From Draconibacterium orientale (lineage in GTDB: Bacteria > Bacteroidota > Bacteroidia > Bacteroidales > Prolixibacteraceae), in the NCBI RefSeq assembly GCF_000626635.1, contig NZ_CP007451.1:5066501-5130500 (forward strand): a stretch of 64,000 bases of DNA. Direction: 5' to 3'. The notes beneath the pieces were generated by a model. The model was not told the DNA's origin. It made no database searches and saw only the letters and a list, made by a program, of their open reading frames with translations. Positions 16,941-25,915 of this stretch are shown here, one piece after another. Position 1 is the first letter of the stretch, and each line of letters starts with the position of its first letter. The position numbers and the translations under genes were made by a program.

Positions 16941-17339
16941 TAACTTTCTGCCTGCCGGCGGCTTTCATCTTTGCCTTGAAGCAAAGACGAAACAGAAAAT
17001 TCAAGGCTGCTTTTGATCCTTTCCCTGCGTTTTCATAAAACCTAAGTTCGGACGGGTGATCTCCTCGATTCCTCGGAGCTTCCCGCTCTCACTAAGGTTT
17101 CATTTCAACTCCGGGCAACGACCAAAAGAGGCCGTCCACTTATGCAACGAAAGCTACATCAGAGCGTGGCCTCGTCCGGTGAACCGGAAAACAAGTGGTG
17201 CCGGCGTTAAAAAATTACTGATGTTTGAGGAGGTACGACGAGTTTCAGGAATTTTAGCTGGCATCACGTAGATTTTCCGAGTGAAGTGGGCGCAGCCTTG
17301 GGTTTTCTGTCTACTCTTTGGGCTAAACCAAAGAGTAGA
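16941..17339 (+). repeat. About 400-bp intergenic repeat, copy 1 (inverted copy at 32 kb)
   Basis: The block matches the reverse complement of 32055-32452 over its whole length with scattered changes. Near its ends are inverted CAAGGCTGC / GCAGCCTTG sequences, flanked outside by small hairpins (CTTTGCCTTGAAGCAAAG at one end, CTCTTTGG with CCAAAGAG at the other). Short open frames inside look like by-products. This is a MITE-like, non-autonomous repeat; no transposase is present. The following 17340-17557 holds nothing recognisable. Confidence 0.75.
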
Positions 17340-17557
17340 ATCCGGCTGATAAGCCAAAAGAATGTTGCTTATACTTGGTCGCTTTTATTCAATATTGAAA
17401 CTTCTGAGTGAGATATTTTTTTCTTCTCCACCTACTTTTCAATGTGATGCTCAACTTGTGCCCCTGCAGTCTATACAATCAGGTGGATTTATGTTTATAG
17501 CACTTAAATTTTAGCGAAAGCCTTCTGCGATTAACCGTTTTACCACAAAATATAAGA

Positions 17558-17594
17558 CATAAAAAAACCGCTTATCTTTCGACAAGCGGTTTTT
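17558..17594 (-). terminator. Terminator after the ompH pair
   Basis: AAAAACCGCTT and AAGCGGTTTTT form an 11-bp stem with a 10-base loop; on the minus strand it ends in a T run. It lies 23 bp after the OmpH stop. Confidence 0.85.
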
Positions 17595-17616
17595 ACTATT
17601 GTAGTAAATCAATTTC

Positions 17617-18141
17617 TTACTGAATACCCAATTTAGCTTTTACCAACGGTAAAACGTCAACACTTTGGTTCGACTTGTAAAGGATAGTTCTGTTTCCTGC
17701 TCCTGAATCGAAAACATAAATCAGACCTTGTTCTTTAGCTACGTCTTCAATTGCTTTTTCAGCTTTGTCAAAAACAGGGCCTAAAAGTTCGGCTTGTTTT
17801 TGTTGAACCTGCTGTTGTGCAGTTACCTGGTAATTCTGAATGCGTTGTTGTACGTCCTGAATTTCGGCAATCTTTGCATTTCTTTTAATATCAGAAACCT
17901 CTTCTCCCATTGCTTCAAATTCGCCTAATTTTACCTGGTAGTCTTTTTGCATTTCACCAAGAATTTCTTCCAGTTCTCCCTGGAAAGTATTAAACTCGGC
18001 TTCAGCAGCAGTTCTTTCCGGCATAACCTGAACCAAGGCCTGCAGGTCGATGTGTCCGAATTTCAAAGATTGCGCATTGGCAGCAGTATATGATGCTACA
18101 GTGAACATTAGCACTGCCATAATTTTCAATAAATTTCTCAT
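17617..18141 (-). CDS. OmpH/Skp family periplasmic chaperone (second copy)
   Basis: 174 residues from the ATG at 18141 (MRNLLKIMAVLMFTVASYTAANA, a signal peptide cleaved near ANAQ). An in-frame upstream start at 18171 would put 10 extra residues before the signal and also overlaps the promoter box, so it is rejected. The mature part is a long coiled coil (AEFNTFQGELEEILGEMQKDYQVKLGEFEAMGEEV) flanked by the short beta body, as in Skp, which holds unfolded outer-membrane proteins in the periplasm. It follows ompH-1 and bamA on the same strand but carries its own -7 box. Confidence 0.9.
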   Translation of the reverse strand: MRNLLKIMAVLMFTVASYTAANAQSLKFGHIDLQALVQVMPERTAAEAEFNTFQGELEEILGEMQKDYQVKLGEFEAMGEEVSDIKRNAKIAEIQDVQQRIQNYQVTAQQQVQQKQAELLGPVFDKAEKAIEDVAKEQGLIYVFDSGAGNRTILYKSNQSVDVLPLVKAKLGIQ

Positions 18142-18168
18142 AGTCAATGTAGTCTTAATTTTTGCTTG

Positions 18169-18176
18169 CAAATATA
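18169..18176 (-). promoter_or_regulatory. -7 promoter box for the second ompH gene
   Basis: TATATTTG on the minus strand matches TAnnTTTG exactly and lies 28 bp before the start at 18141. Confidence 0.45.
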
Positions 18177-18254
18177 GTATTTAATACCAATTATTGGTTA
18201 AAATGAACAATTGAATTAGATGGAATCATTCTAATTAAAAGCTACCACTTTTTT

Positions 18255-18767
18255 CTATTTGTAGCCCAGCTTTCTAAGCACTTCGTCGCTCAGATCGTAA
18301 CGTGGGTTGGTGTAAAATAAAGTAGCATCTCCGGCCTTATCAAAAATAACGGCATAACTACCATCGGTAGCTATTTCCTGAACGGCGTTAAAAATATCAT
18401 CCTGAATAGGCTTAATCAATCCCTGACGCTTTTTGAAAAGGTCGCCACTTGGTCCGAAATACTTTCGTTGCAATGTTTTATAATCTTTCTCTTTTGTAAT
18501 AATTACATCTTCGCGTTTGCGTTTCATGTCTTCTGAAAGCAGTACGCTTTCGGCCTGAAAATCCTGGTACATCTGTTCGATTTCAGCATGCATCGATTCC
18601 AGTTCTTTCTGGTACTGCGACGACAACTGATTCAGTTGTTCCTGTGCAGCGTTAAACGACGGAATGTTTTCCATAATGTATTCCGAATCGATAAACGCGT
18701 ATTTCTGAGCACTTGCAAATAACGTTACTGAAAACAGTATTGCAATTGATAAAATAATTTTCTTCAT
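18255..18767 (-). CDS. OmpH/Skp family periplasmic chaperone (first copy)
   Basis: 170 residues with a signal peptide (MKKIILSIAILFSVTLFASAQ). KYAFIDSEYIMENIPSFNAAQEQLNQL starts the domain, a charged coiled coil covers about residues 40-110, and the C-terminal YAVIFDKAGDATLFYTNPRYDLSDEVL closes the beta body. The tandem pair of ompH genes behind bamA is a conserved Bacteroidota arrangement. It starts 64 bp after the bamA stop and is likely in the same transcript. Confidence 0.92.
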   Translation of the reverse strand: MKKIILSIAILFSVTLFASAQKYAFIDSEYIMENIPSFNAAQEQLNQLSSQYQKELESMHAEIEQMYQDFQAESVLLSEDMKRKREDVIITKEKDYKTLQRKYFGPSGDLFKKRQGLIKPIQDDIFNAVQEIATDGSYAVIFDKAGDATLFYTNPRYDLSDEVLRKLGYK

Positions 18768-18831
18768 GGCAAATTCTTTTTTAGTTCAACTGGTTTTTGT
18801 CTATCATATTTTATGCCAAAGCTATTTTCTA

Positions 18832-21546
18832 CTAGAATTGCTGACCGATTACGAAGTGGAACTGGCTACCTGCAGCATCTGCCACACCCGGTACTTCATC
18901 AAATCCATATCCCCAGTCGATTCCCATTAATCCGAACATTGGCAGGAAGATACGAACGCCCAAACCGGCTGACCGGTGCAATTTAAACGGTACGTAGTTC
19001 TGGAAACTGGTTCCGGCGTTACCTGCTTCCATGAAAGCCAATGCATAAATTGTTGCACTTGGTTTCAAGGTAATCGGGAAACGAAGTTCTGTGGTGAACT
19101 TGGAATACATATTCGAGCCGTTTCTCGGACTCAAACTATAGTCTTGATAACCACGCAGTGCAATATAATCGGTACCATAAATGTTGTAGCCCGACATACC
19201 TGAACCACCCACAATAAAGCCTTCGAAAGGTGATTTACGTCCTGAATCGAAATAACCAAGGAATCCCATTTCAAGCGCAGTTCTCAACACCAGTGTGTGT
19301 TCTCCTCCCGGGTTTGTTAACGGGGTGTACCAATCGCCCTTTAACAACCATTTATGGTATTCAATCCATTTGTATCGCTCGTCATTCGAGATACTCTCAT
19401 CCGAATAATCTTTACCATTGATTAACGAATAAGGTGGTGTCATTTTTAATGCCAGCGAAAGGTTTGAACCTCTTCGCGAGTAAAGTGGATTATCTACTGA
19501 ACTACGCCCGAAAACGGTTTTAAAACTCAGGTTATTAAATGTTCCGTTTACCTGACCGTTTTCGTCGGCCATAAAGTAGAACATACTTCCCATGTTCCGC
19601 AGGTTATAATGCTCTAACGATAATTCGTGATAAACAGTAAAGTAGTCATCGGGCCACGATAAACGATAGCCATAGCCTAAAGCCAATGCAGTGGTTTCCC
19701 ATATCTGATCATCATCTTCGTTTTCATTTTCCGAATCGTAGTTATACTGGTATTGCGGATACGAATTATAACCACCGTAACCGTAAGGAGAATAACCTCC
19801 GTAGCCATAAGGCGAATAACCTCCGTAACCGCTATATCCTCCGTAACCATAGCCGCTGCCATAACCGCTACCATAACCGTAAGGATTATAACGCTGCGTA
19901 TAGCGGTTAGCACTGTAGTTTATACGCGAGTGCGATAAGGATACCGAGAATGAATTCGGCTTTTTACCACCTAACCAGGGCTCAATAAACGACAAACTTA
20001 CGGTACGATAATATTTTCCACTTGTTTGATAACGTAAACTCAGTGTTTGTCCGTCGCCGGTAGGCAGCGGTCGCCAGGCTTCTTTATTAAAGATGTTACG
20101 AACCGAGAAGTTGGCAAATTTTAAACCTACCGAACCTACAAACATTCCGGCTCCCCAACCTCCGGAAAGCTCTATCTGGTCGTTTGCTTTTTCCTGAAGC
20201 TGATATTCAATATCCACTGTTCCATCTTCAGGGTGAGGCTGAACATCAGGGTTAATGGATTCCGGATCAAAGTGTCCGAGTTGCGCCAGTTCCCTGTACG
20301 AACGCATCAGCAGTGTTTTACTGAAAAGGTCTCCCGGATAGGTACGCAGTTCACGACGGGCAACATGTTCGTGCGTTTTGGTGTTACCCACAATACGCAC
20401 TTCGTTAATTGTTGCCTGTTCCCCCTCGATAATACGCATTTCGTAATTAATGGTATCGCCGTTTACATTCACCTCAACCGGATCGAGATCAAAAAACAGG
20501 TAACCTCTGTCGAGATAAAGGTTGTTCAATCCTTCTTCGTTATCGAACAGGCGTTTATCCAGAATCTTTTGGTTAAATATGTCTCCTTTTTTAATTCCCA
20601 AACGCAAATCGAGATAATCGGAAGGATAAACGGTGTTACCCACCCAGCGTATGTCGCCGAAGTAGTATTTATCGCCTTCTTCCACATCTATATCGATATT
20701 CACACGGGGTTTGTTTTTTCGTCCTACTTCTACCTGGTAAACCGAATCATCAACAATAATGGCGTCGCGGTAACCTTTCTCGTTGTATTTATCGATTACG
20801 TTCGCCTGATCGTTCTCGTATTCTTCCTGAAGGAATTTTTTGGTTTTAAAGAAATTGCGCAACGACTTTTCGTTGGTTTTTTTCATGGCGCGTTCGAGTG
20901 TAACATCCGAAAGCGCCTCGTTGCCATCAATGTCGATATTATTAACCTTTACCTTTTCTTTTTTGTCAACGTAAATATCAAGTATTACGCTGTTGTTTTG
21001 GGTGGTATCGTCGCGCTGTACAATGTTAACCTCGGTATTCAGGAATCCCTTTCCGTGAAAGATATTCTTAATTGTCCGTTCGGCACTGTTTACCTGGTGA
21101 TCGGTGATCTGACTTCCGCGTAAGAGTAGAACCTTTTCGGTAATGTCGTCCTTTTCCGACTTTGAAACACCATAAAAGTTTACATCTCCCAACCGAGGTC
21201 GTTCCTGCAGGTAGATATCCAACCAAATCTGACTTCCGATAATTTTTGTTGCCTGTATTTTTACGTCAGAAAACAGGCCTTGTTGCCAAAGCTTTTTTAT
21301 TGCAAGTGTTATTGCATCTCCCGGCACCATTATTTCATCGCCGGCTTTTAAACCCGACAGCTGGATAAGCACATTTTTATCCAGATAACGTATTCCTGAA
21401 ACCTGTACATCGGCAATGGTATACTTGCGTGCACTTGAATAATAGATTGAAAAGTTTGTACTGTCGGCTTCCTGTGCAAATAGCTGTGGTACAAACGCTA
21501 CAAAAAGGAATAAAAAGGCGACTAATGGTCTTTTGATTCTAGTCAT
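18832..21546 (-). CDS. bamA: Outer-membrane assembly factor BamA (Omp85), with a Gly/Tyr-rich loop insertion
   Basis: 904 residues. Signal peptide (MTRIKRPLVAFLFLFVAFVPQLFAQ), five POTRA domains (about 35-450), and a C-terminal Omp85 barrel ending in the aromatic QQF. BamA inserts beta-barrel proteins into the outer membrane. An unusual stretch at about residues 546-605 consists of Gly/Tyr repeats (YGYGGYSPYGYGGYSPYGYG) followed by an acidic run (ENENEDDD); it sits between barrel strands and so is probably a surface loop. The DNA there is a degenerate 24-bp repeat at about 19740-19905. The gene lies 4 bp after uppS. Confidence 0.95.
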   Translation of the reverse strand: MTRIKRPLVAFLFLFVAFVPQLFAQEADSTNFSIYYSSARKYTIADVQVSGIRYLDKNVLIQLSGLKAGDEIMVPGDAITLAIKKLWQQGLFSDVKIQATKIIGSQIWLDIYLQERPRLGDVNFYGVSKSEKDDITEKVLLLRGSQITDHQVNSAERTIKNIFHGKGFLNTEVNIVQRDDTTQNNSVILDIYVDKKEKVKVNNIDIDGNEALSDVTLERAMKKTNEKSLRNFFKTKKFLQEEYENDQANVIDKYNEKGYRDAIIVDDSVYQVEVGRKNKPRVNIDIDVEEGDKYYFGDIRWVGNTVYPSDYLDLRLGIKKGDIFNQKILDKRLFDNEEGLNNLYLDRGYLFFDLDPVEVNVNGDTINYEMRIIEGEQATINEVRIVGNTKTHEHVARRELRTYPGDLFSKTLLMRSYRELAQLGHFDPESINPDVQPHPEDGTVDIEYQLQEKANDQIELSGGWGAGMFVGSVGLKFANFSVRNIFNKEAWRPLPTGDGQTLSLRYQTSGKYYRTVSLSFIEPWLGGKKPNSFSVSLSHSRINYSANRYTQRYNPYGYGSGYGSGYGYGGYSGYGGYSPYGYGGYSPYGYGGYNSYPQYQYNYDSENENEDDDQIWETTALALGYGYRLSWPDDYFTVYHELSLEHYNLRNMGSMFYFMADENGQVNGTFNNLSFKTVFGRSSVDNPLYSRRGSNLSLALKMTPPYSLINGKDYSDESISNDERYKWIEYHKWLLKGDWYTPLTNPGGEHTLVLRTALEMGFLGYFDSGRKSPFEGFIVGGSGMSGYNIYGTDYIALRGYQDYSLSPRNGSNMYSKFTTELRFPITLKPSATIYALAFMEAGNAGTSFQNYVPFKLHRSAGLGVRIFLPMFGLMGIDWGYGFDEVPGVADAAGSQFHFVIGQQF

Positions 21547-21550
21547 AAAA

Positions 21551-22294
21551 TTAGCTCGTTAACTGTTCACTTGTTTTTCCAAATCTTCTCTCTCTGTTCT
21601 GATAATCAATAATGGCTTCAAATAAATCGTCTTTTCTAAAATCGGGCCATAATTTGCTCGTAAAATACAATTCAGAGTAAGCTATCTGCCACAACAAAAA
21701 GTTGCTAATTCGATATTCGCCACTGGTTCTTATCATCAGCTCCGGATCAGGTAATTCTGAAGTGGACAAATAATTTTGGAACAGTTCGTTATTTATTTTT
21801 TCTTGTGTAATCTTTTTGTTGGCCAAATCGTCGGCCAGGTTTTTTACGGCATTCAGCACATCCCATCTTCCGCTGTAACTTAATGCCAGCACCAGGTTTA
21901 ACCCGGTATTATTTTTTAAGGCATCAACACATCCCTGAAGTTTTGCCTGTACATTTTCGGGCATTACATGTACACATCCGATAACGCTAAGCCTCACATT
22001 GTTTTTGTTCAGCTCCTGTGTTTCGGCTTCAATGGCATGTACTAAAAGTGCCATAAGCGCTTCAACTTCTTCTTTTGGGCGCTCCCAGTTTTCGGTAGAA
22101 AATGCATAAAGAGTAAGGTGTTTTACGCCTATTTCGCCGGCACCCTTAACTACGGAACGAACAGACTCAACGCCGCTTTCGTGTCCCATAACACGGGGTT
22201 TGCCATGTTTGGCGGCCCACCTTCCGTTGCCATCCATAATAATGGCAATATGCTTTGGAATATTATTTCTATCTAATCTGTCAACTGTTTTCAT
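21551..22294 (-). CDS. uppS: Isoprenyl transferase (undecaprenyl diphosphate synthase)
   Basis: 247 residues from the ATG at 22294, which overlaps the stop of the preceding gene as ATGA; an upstream TTG at 22300 is not needed. The catalytic IAIIMDGNGRWA with Asp21, the GHESGVESVR box, LTLYAFSTENWERP and the C-terminal PDPELMIRTSGEYRISNFLLWQ and SELYF motifs are complete. The enzyme extends farnesyl diphosphate with cis-isoprene units to the lipid carrier for peptidoglycan and O-antigen. Translational coupling with the PorG-like gene and adjacency to bamA is the usual Bacteroidota order. Confidence 0.95.
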   Translation of the reverse strand: MKTVDRLDRNNIPKHIAIIMDGNGRWAAKHGKPRVMGHESGVESVRSVVKGAGEIGVKHLTLYAFSTENWERPKEEVEALMALLVHAIEAETQELNKNNVRLSVIGCVHVMPENVQAKLQGCVDALKNNTGLNLVLALSYSGRWDVLNAVKNLADDLANKKITQEKINNELFQNYLSTSELPDPELMIRTSGEYRISNFLLWQIAYSELYFTSKLWPDFRKDDLFEAIIDYQNRERRFGKTSEQLTS

Positions 22295-23082
22295 CACCAA
22301 TTTTTAGCATCGTAGGCCGGACAAGCCTTTTTGCCTGTAAAAATCATATATGTGAGATGTACCCCCAAATATCCTGCCCAGTCGTTGTTGTGCGAACCAT
22401 CGTTATAAGTAACGGTCTCCGCTCCTTTGACATACGCCAGCGGATCATCCAAATCATCCAGTTTATCGCTCATATATTTGCGCATCTGGTATTCAACTCC
22501 CAATCCCAAACGCTCGCCAATGGTATATTTAAAACCCATTCCAAACGGAATAGTAAGCGTTGTTATCGATTCTTCATAGTCGCCAACAACCCCACCATTT
22601 AGCTCCGGATGATCGGGATTAAACCCCATAATGCCGGCCGGTCCATCAGGATCTGTAGCAAGTCTCCCTACCGTAAAGTTGTATGGGAAATACGCTACTC
22701 CAATTCCAAAGGTAACATACGGACTAAACCGTAGTTTCTTTTTACCCAAAATATACCTCAGGTAATTAATTTCTGCCTGCAAGGTTAAATCCTGTACCGA
22801 TTTATCAAACTCCCATGGTGCACCTTCCACTGTTCCTTCGCTGGCAAATGTACCGGTTAAAAACATAGCACGCATGGCTACGCGGGCATTAAAATTATAC
22901 CTGAAATAAGCTCCAAAATTTAAATTGAACGATTGAAACGGGGCATCCTCATCCATGTCGCCATGTACCGATGTTAATGTACCTCCCCAGATTCCGATGT
23001 CAGCTGTTTTTTGTGCATGTACTGAAACAGTCAGCAAAACTGTAACAAACACCAATAATAATTTTCTCATCTTGGTATTCAA
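22294..23082 (-). CDS. DUF6089 family outer-membrane beta-barrel protein (PorG-like)
   Basis: 262 residues, signal peptide MNTKMRKLLLVFVTVLLTVSVHAQ, then alternating polar/hydrophobic barrel strands (ADIGIWGGTLTSVHGDMDED, FNLNFGAYFRYNFNARVAMR, FSPYVTFGIGVAYFPYN) and GERLGLGVEYQMRKYMSDKLDDLDDP. In Porphyromonas gingivalis the gene at the same place, directly before uppS and bamA, is porG, a component of type IX secretion. The role here is inferred from family and order; in many relatives the protein is annotated only as DUF6089. ATGA overlap with uppS. Confidence 0.75.
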   Translation of the reverse strand: MNTKMRKLLLVFVTVLLTVSVHAQKTADIGIWGGTLTSVHGDMDEDAPFQSFNLNFGAYFRYNFNARVAMRAMFLTGTFASEGTVEGAPWEFDKSVQDLTLQAEINYLRYILGKKKLRFSPYVTFGIGVAYFPYNFTVGRLATDPDGPAGIMGFNPDHPELNGGVVGDYEESITTLTIPFGMGFKYTIGERLGLGVEYQMRKYMSDKLDDLDDPLAYVKGAETVTYNDGSHNNDWAGYLGVHLTYMIFTGKKACPAYDAKNW

Positions 23083-23377
23083 TTTCGTTTATTTAACAAT
23101 GGTTTCAGACATGTTATTTTTATCACTTTCTTCATTTTGAAATGAAAAGATTGTTGCAGGTTTCCACCGTGGTTTTTCTGTCTTGAAAAAGTGACAAAAA
23201 CACACGAGTTAACGAACAAAAACCAATCTCATAACAAACTGAATATCAATGAACTTAAACGCTTAAAAACGTTTTATCTTTTGCTTTCAAAAGCTACAAA
23301 AGTAATATAATTCTAAAAATAACATGCTCCTTTGTTATTATAAAACCGAAACAAAGATTAAAAATTGTTAAGTAGGC

Positions 23378-24268
23378 CTATGAATTGTAGTTTCTGCGGT
23401 CCATGCCCCACATTAGCTTATTGCGTAAGGTATAAAAAAACGGTTGCTCGGGCAATTGCAGTGTTTTGAGTTTAAACCCGGCTTTTTTCACCTTTATTTT
23501 TGTAGAAAACTCAACGGCAACCGAACGCGAATCGAGCGAAGTTAAGTAGTTGGTTCCCCGGCCTTCAACACTTAGTTCTATTTCGCAGGTGTCGGGCACT
23601 ACAATGGGGCGTATGGTTAAGTTGTGCGGTGCCAGTGGTGTAATTACAAAATTGGCCGAATTGGGTGTTAAAATGGGACCTCCAACACTTAGCGAATAAG
23701 CCGTTGATCCGGTTGGTGTGGCAATTATCAAACCATCGGCCCAGTAATTATTCAGAAATTCGCCATTAACCCGCGCCGTAACATTTAACATCGATGAGTT
23801 ATCGGTTTTCAGCACGGTCATTTCATTCAGTGCATAATTAAAGTCGAGGTTTTCCTGGTTCGAGAATTCAATCTCCAGCATCGAACGCTCAACGATTTTA
23901 TAGTTTTTGCTGAAAATACTTTCAAGGGCATTATGCACCTGATCTTCCGAAATATCGGCCAGAAATCCCAAACGGCCACCATTAAGTCCTATTACGGGGA
24001 TATCGAAATTACGAATATTCAACACCGACTGAAGGAATGTTCCGTCGCCTCCAACACTAAAAACAAAATCATTGTTGGGATCAAAATCGGAATACGAATG
24101 AAAAAACGAGGTATAATAAGTCGAGCTGTTCAACTCTTCAACCAGGTGAGTATAAAACGGTTTATACAATTGTACTTCGATATTTTTTGATCGCAAAAAA
24201 GCAAAAAACTCCTGCAAAACAGGAACAAAATCATCGGAAACCAGCGTGCCAAATACTGCAACTTTCAC
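23378..24268 (-). CDS. nadK: NAD kinase
   Basis: 296 residues. Phosphorylates NAD to NADP. FVFSVGGDGTFLQSVL carries the catalytic GGDG, followed by VIGLNGGRLGFLADI, the substrate motif FNYALNEMTVLK, and GLIIATPTGSTAYSLSVGGPI, all in family order. It lies 13 bp after the CBS protein gene on the same strand, and 295 bp before the PorG-like gene; the gap shows no clear terminator. Confidence 0.95.
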   Translation of the reverse strand: MKVAVFGTLVSDDFVPVLQEFFAFLRSKNIEVQLYKPFYTHLVEELNSSTYYTSFFHSYSDFDPNNDFVFSVGGDGTFLQSVLNIRNFDIPVIGLNGGRLGFLADISEDQVHNALESIFSKNYKIVERSMLEIEFSNQENLDFNYALNEMTVLKTDNSSMLNVTARVNGEFLNNYWADGLIIATPTGSTAYSLSVGGPILTPNSANFVITPLAPHNLTIRPIVVPDTCEIELSVEGRGTNYLTSLDSRSVAVEFSTKIKVKKAGFKLKTLQLPEQPFFYTLRNKLMWGMDRRNYNS

Positions 24269-24281
24269 TATTCGAATGGAT

Positions 24282-24947
24282 TTAAATATTCATAAATTTC
24301 ATAAACTGATCGAACCTATCCTGGTACAAATCATTCAGCATCGACCGATCCTGATAAATGGCTTTTACCTTATAATCGTAACGCATCAGTGCCTGAACAA
24401 CACCTGACAATTCATCCGAATCGAGTTTCAGAATCACATCCAGCACATTCGATCCGGGTTTACGATCGATAAAAAAGCTGAGTATTTTTACATCGTTACT
24501 TTCAACAATCTGGCTGATCTGCGCAACGGAATAATCGCTCACATTCATTTCTATTACCAGCACACCGCCCACTTCCTGCAACGAAAACAGGCTGGCAAAA
24601 CGCCGTGCTAAATCATATAGTGTAATGGCTCCCAAATAATAATGGTCTTCGTCGAGCACCGGCAACACACTTATTTTCAACTTATACATTACAATGGCCA
24701 GCTCGAAAATGTGCTGATCGCTGTGTGCATGCGTGGTGTTCAGTTTATCGATTGCTGTAGAAAGCTGCGCTTCTACCAGGTTCAAGTCGTAAATCAATTT
24801 ATCCGAAACAAGTCCGAGGTATTTGGCTTCGTCAACCACCGGGATATGCGAAACACGGTAAACATCCATATGGCTCAGCGCTTTACGCCCCGTTTCGGAA
24901 CTGCTTACCGATGGAATTACATCTGATATTAGTTTTTCTGCCAACAA
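24282..24947 (-). CDS. CBS domain-containing protein
   Basis: 221 residues. Two CBS motifs form a Bateman pair: about 1-60 (MLAEKLISDVIPSVSSSETGRKALSHMDVYRVSHIPVVDEAKYLGLVS shape) and about 75-125 (AIVMYKLKISVLPVLDEDHYYLGAITLYDLARRF), followed by an ACT-like tail (VLVIEMNVSDYSVAQISQIVESNDVKILS). Such modules sense adenine nucleotides. The gene precedes nadK in many Bacteroidota, so it may tune NAD(P) metabolism, but that is inference. Confidence 0.88.
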   Translation of the reverse strand: MLAEKLISDVIPSVSSSETGRKALSHMDVYRVSHIPVVDEAKYLGLVSDKLIYDLNLVEAQLSTAIDKLNTTHAHSDQHIFELAIVMYKLKISVLPVLDEDHYYLGAITLYDLARRFASLFSLQEVGGVLVIEMNVSDYSVAQISQIVESNDVKILSFFIDRKPGSNVLDVILKLDSDELSGVVQALMRYDYKVKAIYQDRSMLNDLYQDRFDQFMKFMNI

Positions 24948-25013
24948 AACTTTAGTGTTTAATGTTAATCGTTCAGCCTGAAAATAGTAACTTGCGTCTT
25001 TAAATTTTTAGTT

Positions 25014-25727
25014 ATGACCAGACTTAGTGTAAATATAAATAAAATTGCAACACTGCGAAACTCTCGCGGTGGCAAAATGCCCAGCGTTAAAGACGCTGCT
25101 ATTAATTGTCAAAAATTTGGAGCTCAGGGAATTACCATCCATCCACGCCCCGACGAGCGACACATTACGCGTAAGGATGTTTACGAGATAAAACCACTGA
25201 TAACCACCGAGTTTAACATTGAAGGTTACCCCAGTGAAGATTTCCTGAAAATGGTTATTGAAGTGCAGGCCGATCAGGTAACATTGGTGCCCGATACTGA
25301 TGCGCAATTAACCAGCGATCATGGCTGGGATACCTGGAAACATCTTGGTTTTCTGAAAGATGTGATTGCCCGCTTGCAGGAAGCCGGTATTCGCACGTCA
25401 ATTTTTGTCGATCCGGATGAAAAAGCCGTTGAAGGAGCCGCCGAGATTAAAACCGACCGCATTGAATTATATACCGAACCTTATGCAACCCTCTACCCGA
25501 TTAACCATGCAAAAGCAATTGAACCATTTGTTGCGGCGGCAAAAATGGCGGCAAATTTAGGTATCGATGTAAATGCGGGCCACGATTTAAGTTTGGAGAA
25601 CCTGAATTACATGTACCACAAGATTCCGAATTTAAAAGAAGTTTCAATCGGGCATGCGCTTATTGCTGATGCACTTTATTTAGGATTGGAAACTACCATA
25701 CAGAAATACCTCGACTGCCTGAAGTAA
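25014..25727 (+). CDS. pdxJ: Pyridoxine 5'-phosphate synthase
   Basis: 237 residues. Condenses 1-deoxyxylulose 5-phosphate with 3-amino-2-oxopropyl phosphate in vitamin B6 synthesis. LSVNINKIATLRNSRGG, ITIHPRPDERHI, EFNIEGYPSEDF, QVTLVPD and the C-terminal GIDVNAGHDLSLENL and EVSIGHALIADALYLG motifs are intact. It is transcribed away from the CBS/nadK genes from the shared 66-bp gap; a TAACTTGC at about 24988 may be its -7 box. Confidence 0.96.
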   Translation: MTRLSVNINKIATLRNSRGGKMPSVKDAAINCQKFGAQGITIHPRPDERHITRKDVYEIKPLITTEFNIEGYPSEDFLKMVIEVQADQVTLVPDTDAQLTSDHGWDTWKHLGFLKDVIARLQEAGIRTSIFVDPDEKAVEGAAEIKTDRIELYTEPYATLYPINHAKAIEPFVAAAKMAANLGIDVNAGHDLSLENLNYMYHKIPNLKEVSIGHALIADALYLGLETTIQKYLDCLK

Positions 25728-25731
25728 TCTT

Positions 25732-25845
25732 TGCAATAAAACGCCAAATGCTGCGTTACTCTCGGTTTGAAACCGGTCGATTACGAAAGTAAACTCCCTA
25801 ATTTTCAAACCTTCGAAAGCCTTGCCTTTGACGTTTTCTTATTCA
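25732..25845. repeat. Imperfect palindromic intergenic repeat
   Basis: The left arm (AATAAAACGCCAAATGC, then CTCGGTTTGAAA) is matched on the opposite strand by the right arm (AAAACGTCAAAGGC, then AAGGTTTGAAAA). The whole could fold as one long hairpin after pdxJ. It looks like a small non-autonomous repeat; only one copy is in this window. Confidence 0.55.
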
Positions 25846-25915
25846 AAGAGGCAGAAATTAATGAGTTTGCTTTCAGACCTAAATAAAGCAACGAACGAAC
25901 AACAATTAACACGCT

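Noticed and set aside
17056-17271. 71-residue open frame inside the 400-bp repeat
   Set aside because: Non-conserved between the two copies of the repeat and without signals; considered a by-product.
20233-21123. Plus-strand open frame of 296 codons
   Set aside because: Mirror of bamA codons; hydrophobic nonsense without a start context.
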